Assembly (NCBI GenBank): GCA_913020235.1
Contig: CAJWBT010000052.1
Coordinates: 1 to 10,415 of the forward strand
From: an uncultured Chloroflexota bacterium
GTDB lineage: Bacteria; Chloroflexota; Dehalococcoidia; UBA3495
DNA length: 10,415 nucleotides
Direction: 5' to 3'
A program made the position numbers and the translations under genes. Under the pieces are notes generated by a model. It ran no database searches and was not told where the DNA came from. It saw nothing but the letters and a program-made list of their open reading frames with translations. Of the stretch, positions 1 to 5,011 are shown piece after piece. The stretch's first letter is position 1, and every line of letters starts with the position of its first letter.

Positions 1-131
1 TGGGCGCGCCGGTGCTGCTCCTCGGTCTCGACGCCGAAGACCTCCTGGTCTTCCATGGGGACTTCCCGCTCCAGGAAGGAGCGGACCTCATCGCGAAAAT
101 GTCTTTGCTCTTCGGTGAAGTCAAAATCCAT
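1..131 (-). CDS. acyl-CoA dehydrogenase, N-terminal fragment (runs off left edge)
   Basis: Only the first 43 codons are inside the window. They begin MDFDFTEEQRHFRDEVRSFL, the typical start of the acyl-CoA dehydrogenase N-terminal alpha-helical domain (a short 'DF..teeq..fr..vr.fl..e' helix pair). The family are FAD flavoproteins that introduce an alpha,beta double bond into acyl-CoA thioesters and pass electrons to ETF. The start at base 131 is supported by an AGGA motif 8 nt upstream, and by the gene beginning 21 bp after the stop of the LLM oxidoreductase, so the two are probably co-transcribed. The catalytic glutamate and FAD-binding regions lie outside the window, so the substrate class cannot be judged. 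The family call rests on the N-terminus alone. Confidence 0.8.
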   Translation of the reverse strand, partial: MDFDFTEEQRHFRDEVRSFLEREVPMEDQEVFGVETEEQHRRA

Positions 132-152
132 CAACTACGTCCTATCGGCGTC

Positions 153-1148
153 CTATTGCGGCGCGCCGGCCCGGATGACTCGCATCGCTTGCTCCTTGGG
201 GTCCGGCCCCGACACCCTGGGGGATATGATCGGCAGGGTGATGCCCGCCTGCCGGTATTCCAGCAACCTCTGCCGGTACTCTTCGGGAGTGCCCAGCAGC
301 GCCATCTTGTCGAGAAGGCCGGCGGGCACCAGCCGCATGGCCTTCTCGCGGTCTCCCGCCTGCCAGGCCCGCCGGACCGCCTCCATCTCGTCGCCGAACC
401 CGGCGTCAGCCATCAACCTGCGGTACCGGGGGAACGTGGCGGCGTAGAGGGCTGTGTTGTTCCGCAGCGAGTCTCGGGCCTGATCTTTGTCGGTGTCGAT
501 GGCGCAGCGGAGCAAGGTGGCTACATCCACTTCCTTTGGGTCCCTCCCCGCCCGCTCCGCGCCCAGGGCCACGTGGTGGGTGGCGGTCCTGGCGTTCTCC
601 AGGGTGCACCAGGTCAGCAACGCGCCCTGGGCAATCTCGCCGCACACCTCCAGCATCTTGGGGAACACCGCCGATACGTATATGGGGATCTCCCTCCGCG
701 TTGGCTGGAAGGTCAGGTCGAAGTGGTCGATATTGTACACGCTGCCCTGTAGGGAGACCTCCCCATGGCGCAGCAAGTCTCGCACCACCTGGACGCAGTC
801 CCGCAATCGGGGCACCGCCTGAGAGAACACCAGGCCGTGCTCTGGCTCCACCTGGACCTTGTGACTGGTCCCGAGCCCAAGAATAAACCGGCCCCGGGAG
901 AAGTGGTCAACGCTGGCGGCGGCCATGGCGATGGTGGGGGCGCTTCGGACGAAGACGCTGGTGATGCCGGTCCCCAAGAGGATACGGCTGGTGGCCAGGG
1001 CGCAGGCCGTGAGCACGGAGAACTGGTCACCGCCATGCCCTTCCGACATCCACGCGGACTCATACCCCAGCTCCTCCGCCAGCCGGACGCACTCCACGAC
1101 ATCCGTCGGATTCATGCCTCCGGAAAAGGCCACCCCGATGCGTTCCAT
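153..1148 (-). CDS. LLM-class flavin/F420-dependent oxidoreductase (luciferase-like monooxygenase family)
   Basis: A 331-residue protein of the bacterial luciferase-like superfamily, close in style to the F420-dependent Mer-like group; the usual length is 320-350 residues. Visible are the opening strand MERIGVAFSGG, the 'vrLAEELGYESAWMSE' helix-strand at residues 21-36, 'RILLGTGITSVFVRSAPTIA' at 55-74, 'DHFSRGRFILGLG' at 81-93, 'IPIYVSA' at 154-160 and the C-terminal 'LLGTPEEYRQRLLEYRQAGI' at 284-303. Members are TIM-barrel enzymes that use FMNH2 or F420H2, either for oxygen insertion or for hydride transfer. Whether this one uses O2 cannot be read from sequence. The same frame is open a further 103 codons upstream, but ATG 1148 is chosen because GGAGG lies 8 nt before it and the family homology starts there. 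It is probably in one operon with the acyl-CoA dehydrogenase 21 bp downstream, which suggests a role in breaking down a carboxylic or cyclic compound. Confidence 0.88.
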   Translation of the reverse strand: MERIGVAFSGGMNPTDVVECVRLAEELGYESAWMSEGHGGDQFSVLTACALATSRILLGTGITSVFVRSAPTIAMAAASVDHFSRGRFILGLGTSHKVQVEPEHGLVFSQAVPRLRDCVQVVRDLLRHGEVSLQGSVYNIDHFDLTFQPTRREIPIYVSAVFPKMLEVCGEIAQGALLTWCTLENARTATHHVALGAERAGRDPKEVDVATLLRCAIDTDKDQARDSLRNNTALYAATFPRYRRLMADAGFGDEMEAVRRAWQAGDREKAMRLVPAGLLDKMALLGTPEEYRQRLLEYRQAGITLPIISPRVSGPDPKEQAMRVIRAGAPQ

Positions 1149-1489
1149 GGCAACAACCTCCAGACCCCGGCGCCCGGTGGGTCCCCTCGGGCCCGCTCTG
1201 GCAAATGGCATCATGACCCTGGATGACCACCGCCGCACGGCGAGGGTTTCCCGACTAGGAGTTTCTAGAACGCCGCCGATGCCGGCCGCAATAGTCCGGT
1301 CGACACACTTGGCGCCTATTCGACGATTGCAGGACCTGAAACGGACGGTCCTTCGACATGCTCGGGACGAACGGAGAGAGCGCTCCTCCACCGTTCGTCC
1401 CGAGCATGTCGAACCAAAGTGATTGGTGACCGGATGCGCTCCCAGGCAGCCGGCCACTGAACCGTCACAGTACCGGCGAGGCCGGAGCC
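1149..1489. other. gene-free gap between aminotransferase and LLM gene
   Basis: These 341 bases separate two leftward genes. The main content is the perfect inverted repeat at 1352-1413, described separately. TTCTAGAA (1262-1269) is a short 8-bp palindrome of no clear meaning. The open frames here, including the 103-codon upstream extension of the LLM frame, have no family similarity that I recognise and no good ribosome binding site. I saw no convincing promoter for the LLM gene, which may be transcribed through from the aminotransferase. Confidence 0.6.
1352..1413. repeat. perfect 23-bp inverted repeat, palindromic repeat family A, copy 1
   Basis: The left arm (1352-1374, beginning TTCGACATGCTCGGGACGAA) and the right arm (1391-1413) are exact reverse complements over 23 bases, with a 16-base loop at 1375-1390. 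Allowing a 2-nt bulge, the stem extends through a flanking GGT/ACC. The arms are clearly related to those at 6702-6764, so this is a dispersed element and not only a local terminator. It sits 77 bp beyond the aminotransferase stop and could fold into a strong RNA hairpin there. No T-tract follows on either strand, so intrinsic termination is not shown. Confidence 0.92.
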
Positions 1490-2833
1490 TCAGCTATAGC
1501 TGACCAGGCCGTCTTCGATCATGGCCTTGAAGGCCCCGTCAAAGGCATCCAGGCTCTCGTCTATGTCCGCCTCGGTGTGGACGCCGGAGAGCACTCCGCT
1601 GCACCGGGACATCAGGTCCACGCCCCGGACCTGCAGGGCCTGACGGAACCCCCTCTGGATTTCCCCCGGGATGCTCTTGAGGGCGTTGGCGTCCAGGCCC
1701 TCGATGGACCGGGCCCCGAAATACAGGTGGAAGGTGGAGGCCTCTCCGTAGACGCAGGCCGCCACCTCGTACCGGTCCACGATCTCCCCCAGGCCCCGGC
1801 GCAGCCGGTCGGCCATCCGGTCGGCGCTCTCCTGCATCTCGCCGGTGGCGGCGATCTTCAGCGCGGCGTTGCCGGTGGCGGCGCACAAGGGGTTGGCGTT
1901 GAAGGTTCCCCCGTGGGAGACGCGATCAAACCGGTCGTGATGGGAATCGCCGGTCTGTTCGATGACCTGCATCACGTCGGCCCGTCCGCCCACGGCGCCG
2001 CCCGGCATCCCGCCCGTGACGATCTTGGCCATGGTGCACAGGTCAGGAGTGACCCCCAGTTTCTGTTGCAGGCCGCCCGGGCTCCAACGAAAGCCGGTGA
2101 TAACCTCGTCAAGGATCATTACCACCCCGTACTGTTGGGTCAGCTTTCGCACCCCTGCCACGAAGCCGGGCTGCAGGGGAACGGTGCCATAGGATGCACC
2201 GGACCCCTCGGTGATGACCCCGGCAACGTTCTTGTTGGCGGCCAGGGTGCGCTCCAGGGCTTCCAGGTCCGGTGGCAGTACGATGACCGACTCCACCGCG
2301 CCCTTGGGGATGCCGGTGGAGGCGGGCACGTCGTAAGGAGACAGGTTGCCCGGCATCACGTAGTCGTGCCAGCCGTGATAGTGGGCCTCCCAGCGGATAA
2401 TCTTCTCCTTGCCGGTGAAGGCCCTGGCGACGCGCATGGCCAGCATGGTGGACTCGGCCCCCGACCCGACGAAGCGGACTTTGTCGGCGCAGGGCATCAG
2501 GGTGCAGACCCGCTCCCCCCATTCCAGCATTTTCTCCACGGGCGCTCCGTAGTGGGAGCCCTGAGGGGCCGCCTGAACCAGGGCCTCCACCACCTCCGGG
2601 TGGGCGTGTCCCAACAGTAACGATGCCGACCCCATTCCGAAGTCGACGTATTCGTTCCCGTCCACGTCCCACTTGCGCGGCCCCAGGCCGCGATCAATCA
2701 CGATGGGGAACGGGCCGGCGACATGGCCGTCATGGCCTGCGCCGCCGGAAAGGAAGACCCGCTTGAATTTGGGGTGAAGCTCCGCCGATCTGGGGTTCTT
2801 TCGAATGTAGGATTCTGCTATCGACTCCGGCAT
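1490..2833 (-). CDS. class III PLP aminotransferase, glutamate-1-semialdehyde aminomutase-like
   Basis: A 447-residue fold-type I PLP enzyme that resembles glutamate-1-semialdehyde 2,1-aminomutase (HemL, about 430 residues). Landmarks are 'GHAHPEVVEAL' at 75-85, 'VRFVGSGAESTMLAMRVARAFTG' at 119-141 (phosphate-binding GSGAE), 'HYHGWHD' at 151-157 (aromatic stacking on PLP), 'ILDEVITGFR' at 240-249 with the pyridine-nitrogen aspartate D242, the Schiff-base lysine K270 in 'TMAKIVTGGMPGGAVGGR', and 'GGTFNANPL' at 308-316. The start is ATG 2833 (MPES): AAAGGAGG lies 5 nt upstream, whereas the in-frame start 12 codons earlier has no such site. HemL makes 5-aminolevulinate for haem, but no other haem gene is visible. 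The neighbours are acyl-CoA and monooxygenase genes, so a catabolic or omega-aminotransferase role is equally possible. The family is certain; the substrate is not. Confidence 0.92.
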   Translation of the reverse strand: MPESIAESYIRKNPRSAELHPKFKRVFLSGGAGHDGHVAGPFPIVIDRGLGPRKWDVDGNEYVDFGMGSASLLLGHAHPEVVEALVQAAPQGSHYGAPVEKMLEWGERVCTLMPCADKVRFVGSGAESTMLAMRVARAFTGKEKIIRWEAHYHGWHDYVMPGNLSPYDVPASTGIPKGAVESVIVLPPDLEALERTLAANKNVAGVITEGSGASYGTVPLQPGFVAGVRKLTQQYGVVMILDEVITGFRWSPGGLQQKLGVTPDLCTMAKIVTGGMPGGAVGGRADVMQVIEQTGDSHHDRFDRVSHGGTFNANPLCAATGNAALKIAATGEMQESADRMADRLRRGLGEIVDRYEVAACVYGEASTFHLYFGARSIEGLDANALKSIPGEIQRGFRQALQVRGVDLMSRCSGVLSGVHTEADIDESLDAFDGAFKAMIEDGLVSYS

Positions 2834-2838
2834 GCCTT

Positions 2839-2846
2839 CCTCCTTT
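2839..2846 (-). promoter_or_regulatory. ribosome binding site deciding the aminotransferase start
   Basis: AAAGGAGG on the minus strand, 5 nt before ATG 2833. It is close to a perfect Shine-Dalgarno sequence and selects MPES over the in-frame upstream methionine at 2869. Confidence 0.85.
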
Positions 2847-2886
2847 GGGCGTTGACAAATCGGTAACACAGGCCACCTTGCCCCGC

Positions 2887-2914
2887 TTGACCCGTTAAAT
2901 CTACCTCATATCGT
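2887..2914 (+). promoter_or_regulatory. candidate sigma70-type promoter for the SRAP gene
   Basis: TTGACC (2887-2892) and TATCGT (2909-2914) are separated by 16 bp, which gives 5/6 and 4/6 matches to the -35 and -10 consensus. Transcription would start near 2921 and leave a leader of about 100 nt before ATG 3024. An alternative weak pair is TTCAAA (2957-2962) with TAACAT (2981-2986). No LexA-like box is evident to me. This is a pattern match only. Confidence 0.3.
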
Positions 2915-3023
2915 GGCTCAGCGCCACCGTTGGTGCCGGCTTGCCGGAGCGGATTCTTCAAAGACAGGGTCCAAGTTTGATAACATGGAGGTGACGGCTC
3001 GGCCCGAAGGAGGGTTGCACCCG

Positions 3024-3689
3024 ATGTGCGGACGCTACAGCCTTACGTCGAAACTGAACAATCTCCAGGCAAGGTTCGACTTCGAGGCCGGGAATCTGGT
3101 GTACCGGCCCCGCTACAACGTCGCCCCAACCCAGGACGTGCTGGCTGTGGTGAACGATGGGCGAAACCGGGCCGGGTTCTTGCGCTGGGGCCTGGTCCCC
3201 TCTTGGGCCAAGGACCCCCGCATCGGCTCCCGCATGATAAACGCCCGCGCCGAGACGGTGGCGGATAAGCCCGCTTTTCGCCAGGCCCTGCGGAAGCGGC
3301 GGTGCCTGGTCCTGGCCGACGGCTTCTACGAGTGGAAGAAGGAAGGGGGCGCGAAGGTTCCCATGTACATCGCCACCAGGTCCGGGGAGCCCTTCGGCAT
3401 GGCGGGGCTTTGGGAGACGTGGAAAGCCCCTTCCGGCGAATCGCTGCACTCCTGCGCCATCATCACCACCGCGGCCAACAGCCTGATGGAGCCGATACAC
3501 GACCGGATGCCGGTGATCCTGACCCAAGAGGCTGAGGCCACCTGGCTGGACACGGGCATCGATGACCCCGGCGCGCTGACCCGGTTGCTGGTCCCCTGTC
3601 CGGCGGCGGAGCTGGAAGCCTATCCGGTCTCCACGCTGGTCAACTCGCCACGAAACGACGCCCCCGAGTGCCTCCTGCGGGCCGGTTAG
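3024..3689 (+). CDS. SRAP-domain protein (YedK/HMCES family, abasic-site DNA-protein crosslinker)
   Basis: A 221-residue single-domain SRAP protein. The family covers abasic sites in single-stranded DNA by forming a thiazolidine crosslink through the amino-terminal cysteine exposed after methionine removal. All expected active-site elements are present: Cys2 in MCGRYSL, 'INARAET' with N73, R75 and E77, 'LADGFYEWKK' at 98-106 with E103, and 'PIHDRMPVIL' at 157-166 with H159. The length matches E. coli YedK (about 222). The frame is open 37 codons further upstream, but the start must be ATG 3024: the cysteine has to be residue 2, and AAGGAGG lies about 11 nt before it (3006-3012). The gene is divergent from the aminotransferase and converges with the Tag-like gene across a repeat-filled gap. 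All key residues are intact, so activity is expected. Confidence 0.95.
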   Translation: MCGRYSLTSKLNNLQARFDFEAGNLVYRPRYNVAPTQDVLAVVNDGRNRAGFLRWGLVPSWAKDPRIGSRMINARAETVADKPAFRQALRKRRCLVLADGFYEWKKEGGAKVPMYIATRSGEPFGMAGLWETWKAPSGESLHSCAIITTAANSLMEPIHDRMPVILTQEAEATWLDTGIDDPGALTRLLVPCPAAELEAYPVSTLVNSPRNDAPECLLRAG

Positions 3690-3747
3690 CCGCGGCGTTG
3701 CATCGAGCACAGAGGACGATCTTCCCGCCCGCCAGCCAGTTGCGGTC

Positions 3748-3883
3748 TTGCCTCAAAAGCACCTTGGAAAATGTCACCCCGAGTGAAGCGAGGGGTCTGG
3801 GGTGGTGGGTCCAGGCTGCCATGGAGGAACCCCGCACCAGATTCCTCGTCGCTTCGCTCTTCGGAATGACAGTTTTGAGGCAA
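3748..3883. repeat. inverted-repeat element (family B) with 11-bp terminal repeats
   Basis: The ends are perfect 11-bp inverted repeats: TTGCCTCAAAA at 3748-3758 and TTTTGAGGCAA at 3873-3883. Inside them lie two imperfect inverted copies of a 'TGTCA..CCGA.GAAGCGA.G' motif, the left from about 3772 and the right, on the other strand, ending at about 3870. The left copy is preceded by 12 extra bases. A 10-bp direct repeat, CAGCCAGTTG, lies just outside (3733-3742 and 3886-3895), 5 and 2 bp from the terminal repeats, which is reminiscent of an imperfect target duplication. There is no coding capacity, so a MITE-like or REP-like element is likely. Confidence 0.8.
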
Positions 3884-4004
3884 AGCAGCCAGTTGTTGAA
3901 GGAAACTATCTCGTGAAAGAGATTCCCCAAGAACATCAGGAAACGTGCAGGCCGGGCGGCAAGGGCTTCTAGACTGGGGTCTCGCAAATGGCTTGCCACC
4001 CGGT

Positions 4005-4080
4005 CTGTCATCCCGGCCTTTCCGCGGAAGGGGAAACCAGTCCTGGCATCTCTGGATTCCGGCCTCCGCCGGAAAGACGG
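4005..4080. repeat. palindromic repeat element (family C), 'GTCATTCC...GGAATCCAG' type
   Basis: The element starts CTGTCATCCCGG and ends CCGGAAAGACGG, which are imperfect inverted ends. It contains a perfect 10-bp palindrome, TTCCGCGGAA (4020-4029), and a hairpin with the 7-bp stem TTCCGGC/GCCGGAA (4057-4063, 4068-4074) and loop CTCC. The inner CTGGATTCCGGC and TGTCATCCCGG strings match the very widespread class of dispersed repeats whose translation gives 'FPAEAGIQ'. No open frame of its own and no adjacent transposase are visible. Confidence 0.75.
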
Positions 4081-4255
4081 TCGAAGGGTGGATGTGTCGC
4101 GCTACGCCGCCCATGAAGAGCTGTCCGCGAGGCGGTTATGAGGGGTAGGATGAGGGGCAGAGCCCATTGTGTATCAGCCCACCAACACGCGGCAGCGGTC
4201 CACGGCGGAAGATAAGAGCTTGGTGATCGAGGCGCCGGCCGCTGCTACCGGAGGT

Positions 4256-4702
4256 CTACCGCTGGTGCCAATCCGGGATTTCCTCGTTGACGCAATACAG
4301 GAAAACGAAGGTTCCGGTACGGCCGAGGCCCTTGAACCGGCCGGTCAGCACCTTCGCCCGCTGGGCGTAGTCCAGGTTGTCCAATGACCGGAGGTAGCCG
4401 CAGAAGGAGCCGTGTTCGGACGCCAGTTCGAGCATCGTCTGGGCGTTGTCCACGGTGGCCAGTATTTTGCGCCGGTTGCGTACTATGCTTTCGTCATTGA
4501 ACAGGCGCGTGATGTCCTCAGGCCCGTAGGTGGCCACCCTGGGAACATCGAACCCGTCGAACCCTTTTCGGAAGTTGTCCCACTTCTGCTCTATGACCTT
4601 CCAACTAAACCCCGCACGGAAAATGGCCTTGGTCAGCTCCTCCAGATAGCCGTTGTCATTGTCCGGGGAAACCCTTGGCGGTCCCTCCCTCGTTTCGGGC
4701 AC
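4256..4702 (-). CDS. short DNA-3-methyladenine glycosylase I (Tag)-like HhH-GPD protein
   Basis: A 148-residue protein that matches the helical core of Tag, the enzyme that removes 3-methyladenine from DNA (about 187 residues in E. coli). Matching segments are 'FRAGFSWKVIEQKWDNFRKGFDGFD' at 28-52 (Tag 'QQAGLSWITVLKKRENYRACF'), 'EDITRLFNDESIVRNRRKILATVDNA' at 62-87 and 'FKGLGRTGTFVFLYCVNEE' at 123-141. Compared with Tag from memory, the N-terminal 'RCxW..YHDxEWG' zinc region is absent, the position of catalytic Glu38 is Ala26, and the C-terminal His/Cys zinc pair is not conserved. It could therefore be a diverged glycosylase, a DNA-binding relative or an uncharacterised subfamily. The start is GTG 4702, preceded by AGGAGGG 4 nt upstream. 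It converges with SRAP and is divergent from the ligase, so it is likely transcribed alone. Confidence 0.8.
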   Translation of the reverse strand: MPETREGPPRVSPDNDNGYLEELTKAIFRAGFSWKVIEQKWDNFRKGFDGFDVPRVATYGPEDITRLFNDESIVRNRRKILATVDNAQTMLELASEHGSFCGYLRSLDNLDYAQRAKVLTGRFKGLGRTGTFVFLYCVNEEIPDWHQR

Positions 4703-4706
4703 GTTT

Positions 4707-4713
4707 CCCTCCT
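4707..4713 (-). promoter_or_regulatory. ribosome binding site deciding the GTG start of the Tag-like gene
   Basis: AGGAGGG on the minus strand, 4 nt before GTG 4702. No in-frame ATG exists near the N-terminus, so this strong site is the main support for a GTG start. Confidence 0.8.
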
Positions 4714-4872
4714 CGAATGGGCCACAAGGACGGGTCCCGTTTCAGGTCCCATTGGTGGCCGTGCTTGCAGGAAGAAGCTTACACGCTCTCCAGTTCCTTA
4801 TCCAGGGTTTCCCCGCCGGCCCCGGTCCTTTCTCAGAAACCTCCGCTCAATCTCGAAGCCGGACTAACGGCA

Positions 4873-4901
4873 TTGACAGGGAAGATGGTGCTCAATACAC
4901 T
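4873..4901 (+). promoter_or_regulatory. candidate sigma70-type promoter for the acyl-CoA ligase
   Basis: A perfect TTGACA (4873-4878) is followed after 17 bp by TACACT (4896-4901; 4/6, with the key T, A and final T kept). The predicted transcription start is near 4908, which gives a leader of about 104 nt. The leader opens with a perfect 6-bp stem hairpin, GCACCC-TCGC-GGGTGC, at 4907-4922. Confidence 0.5.
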
Positions 4902-4906
4902 TCCAG

Positions 4907-4922
4907 GCACCCTCGCGGGTGC
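4907..4922 (+). promoter_or_regulatory. small GC hairpin at the predicted 5' end of the ligase leader
   Basis: GCACCC (4907-4912) pairs with GGGTGC (4917-4922) around a TCGC loop. At the predicted transcript start it could stabilise the RNA or serve as a regulator site. No T-run follows, so it is not an obvious terminator. Its role is unknown. Confidence 0.35.
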
Positions 4923-5011
4923 GGGTAGGTGAAGAGAGACAGCCGCCGATCAGCGGTCTGTGCACCATATTATTCGAGAGACGGTAATGGTCTCGGGAAG
5001 GGGACAGCGCA

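Larger units (their letters stand above)
3690..4255. other. 566-bp gene-free stretch filled with inverted-repeat elements
   Basis: The stretch lies between the convergent SRAP and Tag-like genes. It holds two unrelated repeat elements (3748-3883 and 4005-4080, listed separately) and otherwise shows nothing I can assign. Minus-strand open frames here translate to 'CHSEERSDEES' and 'VFPAEAGIQ' strings. I recognise these as the peptides produced when common dispersed repeats are read as protein, so they should not be annotated as genes. Confidence 0.75.
4703..5011. other. 309-bp divergent intergenic region (Tag-like / acyl-CoA ligase)
   Basis: The left edge carries the ribosome binding site of the Tag-like gene, and the right half carries a candidate promoter and a leader hairpin for the ligase (listed separately). 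Another short inverted repeat, GAGAC/GTCTC, lies just before the ligase ribosome binding site, around 4976-4994. I saw no clear promoter for the Tag-like gene and no credible small gene. Confidence 0.6.

Noticed and set aside
1352..1413. Calling the perfect inverted repeat an intrinsic terminator.
   Set aside because: There is no T-run on either side, and its relative at 6690-6775 shows it is a dispersed repeat; any termination role would be secondary.
1149..1457. N-terminal extension of the LLM oxidoreductase by 103 codons.
   Set aside because: The extension runs through the inverted repeat, looks low-complexity and Arg-rich, and the family homology and GGAGG site both start at ATG 1148.
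1577..2620. A 347-codon plus-strand frame opposite the aminotransferase.
   Set aside because: Gly/His/Pro-rich shadow translation with no domain; the minus strand carries the intact PLP enzyme.
3640..4114. Minus-strand open frames of 123 and 142 codons in the SRAP/Tag-like gap.
   Set aside because: Their translations contain the 'CHSEERSDEES' and 'FPAEAGIQ' peptides that come from reading common dispersed repeats; there is no ribosome binding site and no protein family match.
3690..4255. A CRISPR array or tandem repeat in the repeat-rich gap.
   Set aside because: The repeats are inverted pairs of different families, not regularly spaced direct repeats with spacers.
4779..4860. Minus-strand peptides 'GFEIERRFLRKDRGRRGNPG' and, in another frame, 'GETLDKELESV' ending in TAA, which briefly resembled a CYTH-type start and a protein C-terminus.
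   Set aside because: Each is closed by a nearby upstream stop, neither has a start codon, and the similarity is too short to call even a pseudogene.
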